Notes: generated by a model from the letters alone, not told the origin. 8,034 bases of DNA from Candidatus Aminicenantota bacterium (GCA_003524335.1 DQHV01000176.1:324-8357), one strand, 5' to 3'. Shown: positions 1 to 7,136, counted from the stretch's first letter. Program-made: numbers and translations.

Positions 1-1567
1 TAAAATGATCTTTTTCATCGGGCGCCAGCCGGACCTCACTCCGCTCCGGAGGGATAATGACGAGCCCCGCGCCGCGCACTTCCAGGCCGAAACGCAGGTT
101 CAGCTCTTCATTGAAATAGGCGCCGGCAAATTCTTTGAGTTCCTCTGGCGTCGGCTTCACCAGCACGACTTTCGGGGCGATTTGCTCGGCTCCACCCTGT
201 TTCCAGATGAACTGTTGAACCTTGCCCCCCTTGTCCTTTTGAAAGGTGATCCGGGCCCCGACGATATCCAAGAGGAATTCGGTTTCAGACAGGGCGGTCA
301 GGGCGAATTTCTGCCCGGGAACGCTCAAATAGAGCTGGTCGCCCGTGCGGCCGATGGTAAGGACCTGGCCAGGCCCTAAACGGTAATCCCCCGCGTACTG
401 GTCCAGTAATGCGGGATTCACCTTGACGCTCGTCTTGGCCGTGGCCGGCGGACTCACCTTCACCGGTGGAGCGGCGGGTGCCGGCAGATAGATATCGATG
501 ATGTCCTGGGCAAATCCATCGACAGAAGTATAGTCCCAATTGGCCAGGACGGCGAAGCCGAACTTCTGGTCGGGAAAGCAAACCAAGTTCACTCCGGAAC
601 CGGCCCAATTTCCCGTCTGCGAGACTAGCCGCCGGCCTGATCGGGTTTCAATGCTCAAGCCATAGCCGAAAGCCGAGCTCTGGCCGCTGTTGAGCTTACC
701 GGCTATGAACATCTTGGCGAAAATTTCCGGGCCGCCCACCCTGCCGTTATCAAGGTTCAACAGCCACTTGGCCAGGTCGGAGATCGAAGTGAAAAGCGAA
801 TGCGATCCGGTGAGAGATAAGTTATCGATGCTTTTCAAGTATTCCTTGCGCGTATAGTTATAGCTGAGAGCCTGGTCGTCAAGGATCGAGCGACAGTTGT
901 CGCGAAACTGGGTCCTGGTCATCTTCAGCGGCTTGAAAATGTTCTCCCAAGTCCAGTCGGAGAAGGGCTGGCCCGTGACACGCCTGATCGTCTCTGCCAG
1001 TAGATCATAGTTGGTATTGGAGTATTGGGAGCGGTCGCCGGGGGGAAAGATGAGCTCCTTTTGGGCTTTGACGATCCTCAGGACCTTCTCCAAGGTGACC
1101 TCCTCGTTGTCCCGACCTGTCAGTTGGAGCACGGGAAGCCAGTCCCGCAGCCCGCTGCTGTGGAAGAGCAGATGACGCAATTGGATCGGAGTGCCGAAGT
1201 CGGGGATCTCGGGGATGAACTTGTGGACATTATCGTCCAGATTCAGCTTGCCCTGATTTTCCAGCATGGCAATGGCTTGTCCGACAAACGGCTGGGCGAG
1301 GGTGGCGGTGTTGAAGACCGAATTCGGGGTTATGGCCACGCCGTGCTCCTGGCAGGCCAGGCCGAAGACTTTCTGATAAACCACCTGTCCTTCTTTGACC
1401 ACGACGACGGCAAAGCCGGGCTGGTCCAGGCGGTTCCAAAAATCGAACAGTTTGTCCATTTGTTCGCCCGGCGTCAAAGGCCTTACTTTTTGAGCGTCGC
1501 TTTGGCCCTGGGCGAAAAGCGGAAGGATGGTCAAGACCATCGCGATCCAGTAGCCCACTTTTTTCAT
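1..1567 (-). CDS. Exported beta-lactamase-fold (serine hydrolase family) protein with degenerate catalytic motif; C-terminus outside window
   Basis: The frame is open from the ATG at 1567 to the window edge (522 codons, no stop). GGAGG lies 5 bases upstream of the start. Residues 1-22 form a Sec signal peptide: two Lys, a hydrophobic core, then A-Q-G-Q. Residues about 28-350 match the class C beta-lactamase / DD-peptidase-like family (Pfam Beta-lactamase): F-N-T-A-T at 85-89, the conserved R-H-L-L-F-H-S-S-G-L-R-D stretch, Y-S-N at 182-184, and Q-T-G at 317-319 in place of H/K-T-G. The S-x-x-K motif reads T89-L-A-Q92, so both the nucleophile Ser and the Lys are absent. Two similar C-terminal modules follow, at about 387-470 and from 473 on. 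Each starts with L-x-x-(Y/F)-A-G-x-Y, as in the DUF3471-type domains that often trail such hydrolases. Family members hydrolyse beta-lactams, D-amino peptides or esters; this one is probably inactive or altered. It is divergent from the DUF6599 gene. The fold is confident; the function is unknown. Confidence 0.88.
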   Translation of the reverse strand, partial: MKKVGYWIAMVLTILPLFAQGQSDAQKVRPLTPGEQMDKLFDFWNRLDQPGFAVVVVKEGQVVYQKVFGLACQEHGVAITPNSVFNTATLAQPFVGQAIAMLENQGKLNLDDNVHKFIPEIPDFGTPIQLRHLLFHSSGLRDWLPVLQLTGRDNEEVTLEKVLRIVKAQKELIFPPGDRSQYSNTNYDLLAETIRRVTGQPFSDWTWENIFKPLKMTRTQFRDNCRSILDDQALSYNYTRKEYLKSIDNLSLTGSHSLFTSISDLAKWLLNLDNGRVGGPEIFAKMFIAGKLNSGQSSAFGYGLSIETRSGRRLVSQTGNWAGSGVNLVCFPDQKFGFAVLANWDYTSVDGFAQDIIDIYLPAPAAPPVKVSPPATAKTSVKVNPALLDQYAGDYRLGPGQVLTIGRTGDQLYLSVPGQKFALTALSETEFLLDIVGARITFQKDKGGKVQQFIWKQGGAEQIAPKVVLVKPTPEELKEFAGAYFNEELNLRFGLEVRGAGLVIIPPERSEVRLAPDEKDHF

Positions 1568-1570
1568 GAG

Positions 1571-1578
1571 TCCCTCCC
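1571..1578 (-). promoter_or_regulatory. Shine-Dalgarno site of the beta-lactamase-fold gene
   Basis: On the minus strand this reads GGGAGGGA, with the core GGAGG ending 5 bases before the ATG at 1567. It fixes the start codon, and the signal peptide begins directly at that ATG. Confidence 0.75.
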
Positions 1579-1627
1579 AGGTAAGGAATGTTCGACAGGA
1601 ATCAGGTTCAAAATGAATTCTCCCGTC

Positions 1628-1656
1628 ATTCTAAAGAAAGATGAGCCGATTATCAA
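1628..1656 (-). promoter_or_regulatory. Sigma70-like promoter for the beta-lactamase-fold gene
   Basis: On the minus strand TTGATA (plus coordinates 1651-1656) and TAGAAT (1628-1633) are separated by exactly 17 bases. Each hexamer matches the sigma70 consensus at 5 of 6 positions. Transcription would start near 1621, leaving a leader of roughly 50 bases before the ATG at 1567. This is a motif match only. The housekeeping sigma consensus in this lineage is assumed to resemble that of E. coli. Confidence 0.55.
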
Positions 1657-1669
1657 TACGGACGCCGCT

Positions 1670-1698
1670 TTGAATTCCTATTCGTATTTTGTTACCAT
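1670..1698 (+). promoter_or_regulatory. Candidate promoter for the DUF6599-DUF362 operon
   Basis: TTGAAT (1670-1675), a 17-base spacer and TACCAT (1693-1698) lie about 25 bases before the TTG start at 1723. Each hexamer matches 4 of 6 consensus positions, so the site is weaker than the opposing one. The two promoters are back to back with their -35 boxes about 13 bases apart, so a regulator bound between them could affect both. I see no convincing operator repeat. Confidence 0.35.
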
Positions 1699-1710
1699 GA
1701 CAGACGAAAG

Positions 1711-1715
1711 AGGAG
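1711..1715 (+). promoter_or_regulatory. Shine-Dalgarno site supporting a TTG start
   Basis: AGGAG ends 7 bases before TTG at 1723. No comparable site precedes the later in-frame ATGs at 1771, 1777 or 1795, so it decides the start in favour of the rare TTG codon. Confidence 0.65.
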
Positions 1716-1722
1716 AATCGCT

Positions 1723-2628
1723 TTGCCCAGGACACAACGTCGCAACCCCAGCACCCCTTTTATCGTATTCATGGTAATGATCGTGTGTCTGAGGATGATC
1801 GCCATGTCGGAGACCGTCAGCGAATTTAACAAGATCTTGCCGGAAACGATCGACGGCTGGAAAAAAGCCGGGCCGCCCGGTCTGTACACGCCCGAGACCC
1901 TGTCAACCTACATCGATGGCGGAGCCGAGCTTTATCTGTCCTACAACTTCAAGACCGCCCTGTCGCTGAAGTACAAAGACTCGGCCGAGAACGAGATCGC
2001 CGTGGATATCTTCGACATGGGCACGTCCTATGACGCCTTCGGCGTTTTCGCCCATTCGCGGGAGACGATCGAGACCGGCTTCGGCCAGGGCAGCGAGTAC
2101 GCCGCCGGCTTGCTGACCTTCTGGAAAGACCGCTACTATGTCTCCATCCTGGCCTATCCGGAAACAGCAGCCAAAAAGGACGTCGTCTTCAAGCTGGGCC
2201 GGGTGATCGCCGGCGCGATCCAGGTCGAGGGCCCCTTGCCGCCCATCCTCGGCCTTCTCCCGGCGGAAAACCTGCTGCCCGAATCCGTGCACTATTTCCA
2301 CCACTATATCTGGCTGAACAGTTTTTATTTCGTTTCCAACGAGAACGTGTTGAACATCGGTAGCGACACGCCCGCCGCTCTGGCCAAATACCGGCAGGAG
2401 GGCTGGACCTTTTTCCTGCTGCTTGTTCGCTACCCGGATGCGGTCCGGGCCGAAGCCGCCGCCGTCCAATTCCGGCAAAAAGTGCTCGGCGGTGCGGCGG
2501 AGGGGATGCGCGCGCTGAAGGAGGGCCGCTGGACCGGACTCCAGTGCCATGGCGATCTGGTCAGCGCTGTTTTCAACGCCCCGGATACGGAAACCGTCCG
2601 GGCGATCTTGGCTAAAATCAAGGAATGA
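1723..2628 (+). CDS. Exported DUF6599-like protein
   Basis: This is a 301-residue protein. The start is taken as TTG at 1723 because AGGAG (1711-1715) sits 7 bases upstream. It also gives a proper export signal: basic R4-T-Q-R-R7, then the hydrophobic run P12-F-I-V-F-M-V-M-I-V-C-L, which acts as signal peptide or N-terminal anchor. The ATG at 1771 would remove the basic region. The mature part starts near residue 33 with an L-P-E-x-I-x-G-W motif. It then shows Y63-I-D-G-G-A-E-L-Y71, V-D-I-F-D98-M, and A105-F-G-V-F, a pattern I associate with the uncharacterised DUF6599 family, including its Y-I-(N/D)-G-x-A-E-x-Y signature. No enzymatic residues are known to me. The stop is 13 bases before the DUF362 start, so the two are probably co-transcribed. 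The family assignment is from memory; that this is a real exported protein is near certain. Confidence 0.85.
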   Translation: MPRTQRRNPSTPFIVFMVMIVCLRMIAMSETVSEFNKILPETIDGWKKAGPPGLYTPETLSTYIDGGAELYLSYNFKTALSLKYKDSAENEIAVDIFDMGTSYDAFGVFAHSRETIETGFGQGSEYAAGLLTFWKDRYYVSILAYPETAAKKDVVFKLGRVIAGAIQVEGPLPPILGLLPAENLLPESVHYFHHYIWLNSFYFVSNENVLNIGSDTPAALAKYRQEGWTFFLLLVRYPDAVRAEAAAVQFRQKVLGGAAEGMRALKEGRWTGLQCHGDLVSAVFNAPDTETVRAILAKIKE

Positions 2629-2631
2629 AAC

Positions 2632-2636
2632 GGAGG
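2632..2636 (+). promoter_or_regulatory. Shine-Dalgarno site of the DUF362 gene
   Basis: GGAGG lies in the 13-base gap between the DUF6599 stop and the ATG at 2642, with 5-base spacing. It selects this ATG, which sits directly before the Tat motif, over in-frame codons further upstream. Confidence 0.7.
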
Positions 2637-2641
2637 GAAAG

Positions 2642-3538
2642 ATGAAATCCAGACGACCGATCAGCCGTCGGCAATTCATCAAGAGCGCTTCGGCCGCCGC
2701 CTTGTTCACCCCCCTGCTGTTTTCCGGCCAGGAGCGCACGGCTTCCCTTGGGTCCGGCAAGAGCCGTGTCATCCTGGTGCGCGATCCCAATGTCCTGGAC
2801 GAGAACGGCTTGCCCCGACAAGCCGTGGTGCAGGAGATGCTCGATACCGGCCTCAAGGCTTTGACCGGCCAGCCCGATCCGCAGAGCGCCTGGAAGACGC
2901 TCATCAAGCCTGCCGATATCGTCGGCATCAAGAACAACCGCTGGCCCTATCTGCGCACGACGGCCGAGGTAGAAAACGCCATCAAGAAGCGGATCATGGA
3001 GGTCGGCGTCAAGGAGACTAACATCAGCGTCGATGACCTGGGCGTCCTGCAGAACCCGATCTTCCAGAAGGCGACGGCCCTGATCAACGCCCGGCCGATG
3101 CGCTCCCACCATTGGTCGGGGGTCGGCTCATTGATCAAAAACTACATCATGTTCATTCCCGAGCCGATCTCCATCCATCCCGACTCCTGTGCCGACCTGG
3201 CCTCGATCTGGGACCTGCCGGTGGTCAAGGGCAAGACCCGCTTGAACGTCCTGGTGATGTTCACCCCCCAATTCCACAGCTTCGGACCCCACAGCTTCAA
3301 TCCCAAATATGTCTGGAAATACTACGGCCTGCTGCTGGGATTCGACCCGGTGGCCGTGGATTCCACCGGACTGCGCATCATCGAGGCCATCCGGAGGGAA
3401 TATTTCGGCGACGATCGCCCGCTTAACCCCCCGGCCAAGCACATCGCCATCGCCGACACCAAATACCATCTCGGCACCGCGGACCCGGAAAAGATCGAGC
3501 TGGTCAAGATCGGCTACGACACGGGCATTTTCGTCTAG
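2642..3538 (+). CDS. Tat-exported DUF362 domain protein
   Basis: This is a 298-residue protein starting at ATG 2642, with GGAGG (2632-2636) 5 bases upstream. The frame opens further upstream, but only inside the preceding gene. The N-terminus carries a twin-arginine signal, S8-R-R-Q-F-I-K14, then an Ala-rich hydrophobic stretch, so the folded protein should cross the membrane by Tat. DUF362 hallmarks follow: K89-P-A-D-I-V-G-I-K-N-N (the family's V-x-I-K-x-N segment), an H-H-W-S-G-V-G-S-L-I-K-N-Y segment near residues 155-167, G233-F-D-P-V-A-V-D240 (the D-P-V-A-x-D motif), and a C-terminal L-G-T-A-D-P-E-K-I-E segment. The family's function is undefined; some members are fused to ferredoxin domains. 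This one has a single cysteine, so it cannot hold an iron-sulfur cluster by itself. It follows the DUF6599 gene by 13 bases, suggesting shared expression and possibly a joint role outside the cytoplasm. Confidence 0.9.
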   Translation: MKSRRPISRRQFIKSASAAALFTPLLFSGQERTASLGSGKSRVILVRDPNVLDENGLPRQAVVQEMLDTGLKALTGQPDPQSAWKTLIKPADIVGIKNNRWPYLRTTAEVENAIKKRIMEVGVKETNISVDDLGVLQNPIFQKATALINARPMRSHHWSGVGSLIKNYIMFIPEPISIHPDSCADLASIWDLPVVKGKTRLNVLVMFTPQFHSFGPHSFNPKYVWKYYGLLLGFDPVAVDSTGLRIIEAIRREYFGDDRPLNPPAKHIAIADTKYHLGTADPEKIELVKIGYDTGIFV

Positions 3539-3603
3539 ACTGCGCCGCGCTCGAACGGCTGGGGTGAAGACAGAAGGGTAGAGCTTTAACAGAATTGGGT
3601 TTG
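3539..3603 (+). other. Intergenic gap between the DUF362 and GH13 genes
   Basis: In these 65 bases I see no convincing promoter. I also see no hairpin followed by a T-tract, and no ribosome binding site at normal distance from the GH13 start. The only G-rich element, AAGGG at 3574-3578, is 16 or more bases from any plausible start. Whether GH13 is read through from the upstream operon cannot be told from sequence. Confidence 0.5.
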
Positions 3604-6600
3604 ATGACTGATTTCGAGAAACATCTTCGCGATTACTTTCCCTTCGGGCTGCCGGTTTCCGCCGGTACTGCCGACTGGCTGGGCCTGGCCGCGATTCTAA
3701 AAGAAGCCGGCCCGCATTCGCCGTCCGACACCCAGCTTTTGCGTCAACTCGCGGCCCGGTTCAACATGCAGTGCGCCTCGAGTGCGCCTGCACTCAACCC
3801 GATCTCGCCGGGACAGCTCATTACGGCAGGGATGATCGTCGAGCTCCTGCGCTTTGTGGCACTGATCTACTGTCACCAGCAGAACCCGGGTTCGCTCGGA
3901 AAAGGCCTGGGCTGGACGGCGGCCCAGAAAGGCGCTGAGTTGATCTTAAAGCCGACCCATGCTTTTGCCGAATTCTTCCCGCCTCGTCAGGTCATACTTG
4001 AACAGGAGGACCAATCCGCTTATCTGGATGGCCAATCGGAGCTTGCTCCCCGCCGTGAACAGGTTGCGATGGAGTCAGTTCTGCTGATACTCGCGATGAA
4101 AAACCCGGCCTTCAAGCCGTTCCGGGCACTTTATGACGATGCTCAACTTCGTAAAGCCGCGCCATATCGCGAGCTCGCCGACTCCCTCGCTGATTTCTTC
4201 GAGACTCAGCCGCCGGTAGCGGAGATCGGAGCCAGCCTTTTCAGGACTCTCCTGGCGCCGATGGAGGATTCCCCTGATTCGCTGGAAGGACAACTGGAGT
4301 TCATCCGCAAGCATTGGGCGAAGCTCTTGCCGGCATCGTTACTCGAGAAAATACTGTTAGTTGGCGATATCTTACGGGAAGAGCGATACCAACGCGGATT
4401 CAGCCAGGGCTCGACCGAGATACTGCGATTTGGCAAGGCCGGCAGGGTCGATGTCGGCTACCCCGAGGTGGAAGCCTTCAGCCGCGATGCCGACTGGATG
4501 TCCAACGTCGTGCTGATTGCCAAGAGCACCTACGTCTGGCTCGACCAGTTGTCGAGGAAATACCAGCGTCCCATTCATCATCTGAACGACATCCCCGATG
4601 AAGAGCTCGATCGGCTGCGTCGCTGGGGTTTCACCGGCCTGTGGCTGATCGGAGTCTGGGAACGCTCACCCGCCTCCCAGACAATCAAGCAGATCATGGG
4701 CAATCCCGAGGCGATGGCGTCGGCCTACTCTCTCCATGATTACAGCATTGCCAATGATCTGGGTGGTGACGCCGCTTACGAGAACCTGAAGGAGCGTGCC
4801 TGGAAGCGGGGGATCCGCCTTTCTGCGGATATGGTTCCCAATCATATGGGGATCTTCTCACGCTGGGTCGTGGAGCATCCGCACTGGTTTATTCAGATGC
4901 CCTACCCGCCGTTTCCGGCATATCAGTTCACCGGAGCTAACCTCTCCGACGATTCTCGCGTCGTGCTGCAGATTGAGGACGGATACTGGCAGCATCGCGA
5001 TGCGGCGGTCGTATTCAAGCGAATCGACACCGCAACCGGTGAGGTGCGCTACATCTACCACGGCAATGACGGCACCAATATGCCCTGGAACGACACGGCG
5101 CAGTTGAATTTCCTGCTGCCGGAGGTCAGGGAGGCGGTCATCCAAACCATCCTCCACGTCGCCCGCGAGTTTCCGATTATTCGCTTTGACGCGGCCATGA
5201 CGCTGGCCAAGCGTCATTACCAGCGCCTCTGGTACCCGCAGCCGGGTGATGGGGGCGCCGTTCCCTCACGCGCCGAACACGGTCTGACCAAGGACGAGTT
5301 TGACGCGCAGATTCCGAAGGAATTCTGGCGCGAGGTGGTCGATCGCATCAAGGAAGAACTGCCGGAGACTCTCCTTTTAGCCGAGGCTTTCTGGCTGATG
5401 GAGGGTTACTTCGTGCGCACTCTCGGGATGCACCGGGTCTACAATAGCGCCTTCATGAACATGCTCAAGATGGAGGAGAATTCCAAGTACCGCCAGACGG
5501 TGAAGAATGTTCTGGAGTTCAGTCCGGAGGTCCTGAAGCGCTTCGTGAACTTCATGAATAATCCCGACGAACGCACGGCGGTTGAACAGTTCGGCAAGGG
5601 CGACAAGTATTTCGGCGTCGCCATGATGCTGGTCACAATGCCCGGACTTCCCATGATCGGACATGGACAGGTCGAAGGCTTTGTCGAAAAATACGGGATG
5701 GAATATCGTCGTGCCTATTGGGATGAACAGGTCGATGAAGAAATGGTGCGACGTCACGAGGCGGAGATATTCCCGCTGATGCGCAAGCGCCATCTTTTCT
5801 CGGGTGCGACGAATTTTGCCCTCTACGATTTCCGCACTCCGCAAGGCGGAGTGGATGAGAACGTCTTTGTCTTTTCGAATCGCGCCGGCGATGAGCGGGC
5901 CGTTATTATTTACAACAATTCTTACAATACGACCCGGGGCTGGATACATACCTCGACGGCGATCAATGCGGCCTCTGCTGATAGTCCCCATTTGGTGCGC
6001 AAATCGCTGACGGAAGCGCTGGCCCTTCGGACCGGAGAGGCCGACCTGTACATTTTCCGCGATTACCGCACCCAGTTAGAGTATATCCGCTCGGGCCGGC
6101 AATTGACCACAGAAGGGCTTTTCGCGGAGTTGAGCGGCTACCAGTACCTGGCCTTTCTCGACTGGCGTGAAATTCACGACTATGATGGGTCGTGGCGTCG
6201 GCTGATGCATCAGCTTAACGGCGCGGGAACGCCCAACATTGACGATTCGCATCGAGAACTCGAGCTGCAGCCGGTGCTCGGACCACTGCGGTCGGTTGTC
6301 AATCCGGAATCTCTGCGGGCAGTCAATGACAGGGCGATCACCGATGATCTTAGGGAGGCCATGCCCCCGGACGTTTTCGTAGAAGCGGTTACCCGCTTCC
6401 TGGGAGGCAGCGTCATTAAGTCGGCGGGAGCAGACGCTTTGTCGCGCTCAAAATCGAAGACCGCTTCCTCGGCTGTCTCGTCAGCGGTTCGTGTCTCGAA
6501 GCCCCCGGCAGACTGGGTGCGTTTTATCGGCGAAGAGAAGCTTCTGGCGCCGGTACTGGTTGCCGGGGTGCTGGAGGAGGCGTGCCGTCTCAAGAAAAGC

Positions 6601-7065
6601 GACGATCAACGCGTTTATCTCGAGATCGCGTTTGACCGGCTCGAAAACTGGCATCTGCGCAAGGCCGTCGCTGGAGCGTTTGCGGAGTATCATCACGACG
6701 AATATCGCGGCTCTCTTGATAGCCTTCTGGTCGCGGTGCTGGTGACCTCGGAAAATATCCTCAGTTCGTCAGGAGCTGTTCCGGACTGGCTATTCGACAA
6801 TCCCTATCTCAAGCAATGGCTGGCCGTGAATGTTCATCAGGACATTGAGTGGTTCAGCAAGGAAGGCTGGGATCGATTGATTCGCGCCTATTGTGTGCAG
6901 GCGCAGCTGAGGCTTCCTCAAGACGAACGTGGCGATAACGAGAGCTTCATGATTCTGCTCGAGCGGGCCCGGTATCTTATCGCCGCGGGCGAACAATCAG
7001 GCTACCAGTTTGCCCGTCTCAAAGATCTGCTTGGCGACAAAAACGGTACCAAGGCGACCGGATAA
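3604..7065 (+). CDS. Large GH13 (alpha-amylase superfamily) protein with long N- and C-terminal extensions
   Basis: This is a 1153-residue protein counted from ATG 3604; TTG at 3595 or 3601 would add 3 or 1 residues. None has a clear ribosome binding site. It has no signal peptide, so it is probably cytoplasmic. Residues 1 to about 297 are an unrecognised, largely helical region. The (beta/alpha)8 barrel spans about 300-720, with GH13 region I D409-M-V-P-N-H414, region II R527-F-D529 (nucleophile), region III E594 in L-A-E-A-F-W (acid/base) and region IV N652-N-P-D655. The catalytic triad D529/E594/D655 is complete, but the usual His before the region IV Asp is Pro. A beta domain follows to about 790 (W780 near its end). 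Then come roughly 360 residues of unknown function with a Ser/Ala/Lys-rich linker at about 940-968. It likely cleaves or transfers alpha-glucosidic bonds in glucan or maltodextrin; the exact reaction is undetermined. Codon use is less G/C-ending than in the two upstream genes. Confidence 0.9.
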   Translation: MTDFEKHLRDYFPFGLPVSAGTADWLGLAAILKEAGPHSPSDTQLLRQLAARFNMQCASSAPALNPISPGQLITAGMIVELLRFVALIYCHQQNPGSLGKGLGWTAAQKGAELILKPTHAFAEFFPPRQVILEQEDQSAYLDGQSELAPRREQVAMESVLLILAMKNPAFKPFRALYDDAQLRKAAPYRELADSLADFFETQPPVAEIGASLFRTLLAPMEDSPDSLEGQLEFIRKHWAKLLPASLLEKILLVGDILREERYQRGFSQGSTEILRFGKAGRVDVGYPEVEAFSRDADWMSNVVLIAKSTYVWLDQLSRKYQRPIHHLNDIPDEELDRLRRWGFTGLWLIGVWERSPASQTIKQIMGNPEAMASAYSLHDYSIANDLGGDAAYENLKERAWKRGIRLSADMVPNHMGIFSRWVVEHPHWFIQMPYPPFPAYQFTGANLSDDSRVVLQIEDGYWQHRDAAVVFKRIDTATGEVRYIYHGNDGTNMPWNDTAQLNFLLPEVREAVIQTILHVAREFPIIRFDAAMTLAKRHYQRLWYPQPGDGGAVPSRAEHGLTKDEFDAQIPKEFWREVVDRIKEELPETLLLAEAFWLMEGYFVRTLGMHRVYNSAFMNMLKMEENSKYRQTVKNVLEFSPEVLKRFVNFMNNPDERTAVEQFGKGDKYFGVAMMLVTMPGLPMIGHGQVEGFVEKYGMEYRRAYWDEQVDEEMVRRHEAEIFPLMRKRHLFSGATNFALYDFRTPQGGVDENVFVFSNRAGDERAVIIYNNSYNTTRGWIHTSTAINAASADSPHLVRKSLTEALALRTGEADLYIFRDYRTQLEYIRSGRQLTTEGLFAELSGYQYLAFLDWREIHDYDGSWRRLMHQLNGAGTPNIDDSHRELELQPVLGPLRSVVNPESLRAVNDRAITDDLREAMPPDVFVEAVTRFLGGSVIKSAGADALSRSKSKTASSAVSSAVRVSKPPADWVRFIGEEKLLAPVLVAGVLEEACRLKKSDDQRVYLEIAFDRLENWHLRKAVAGAFAEYHHDEYRGSLDSLLVAVLVTSENILSSSGAVPDWLFDNPYLKQWLAVNVHQDIEWFSKEGWDRLIRAYCVQAQLRLPQDERGDNESFMILLERARYLIAAGEQSGYQFARLKDLLGDKNGTKATG

Positions 7066-7085
7066 AGCGGATCTTCTACGTTTCC

Positions 7086-7098
7086 TAAAACGGTTTTA
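7086..7098. repeat. Short AT-rich perfect inverted repeat between convergent genes
   Basis: TAAAAC, one central G, then GTTTTA lies 20 bases after the GH13 stop and about 40 bases from the convergent hydrolase stop. As a hairpin it would have only about five A-T pairs and a three-base loop, with no long T-tract. It is a weak candidate for a bidirectional terminator and may be chance. Confidence 0.25.
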
Positions 7099-7136
7099 AT
7101 GTTCGTGATTTTCTCAGATATCCATTTCCCTTCAAT

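Noticed and set aside
1614..1677. Two GAATTC palindromes in the divergent intergenic region, considered as operator half-sites.
   Set aside because: A six-base palindrome occurring twice in AT-richer DNA is likely by chance, and the flanking bases do not match between copies.
1025..1777. A 250-codon open frame on the plus strand opposite the beta-lactamase-fold gene.
   Set aside because: It is the codon-aligned complement of the minus-strand gene, whose signal peptide, family motifs and ribosome binding site are clear. The plus-strand product resembles no family and runs across the promoter region.
2549..2641. An upstream extension of the DUF362 frame into the DUF6599 gene.
   Set aside because: Starting at 2642 places GGAGG at the right distance and the Tat motif at the N-terminus; the longer form would bury the Tat signal internally.
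1903..2937. A 344-codon minus-strand open frame opposite the DUF6599 and DUF362 genes.
   Set aside because: It is a shadow of G/C-ending codons in two well-supported genes and spans their junction. Its product has no recognisable motif or signal, and no ribosome binding site supports it.
3548..3563. Possible hairpin (short G/C inverted repeat around CGCTCGAA) after the DUF362 gene.
   Set aside because: The stem is only about four pairs with an eight-base loop and no T-tract, so it does not support an intrinsic terminator.
5377..5991. A 204-codon minus-strand open frame inside the GH13 gene.
   Set aside because: It lies opposite the GH13 catalytic barrel, which has all catalytic residues and unbroken homology. 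The antisense product shows no domain.
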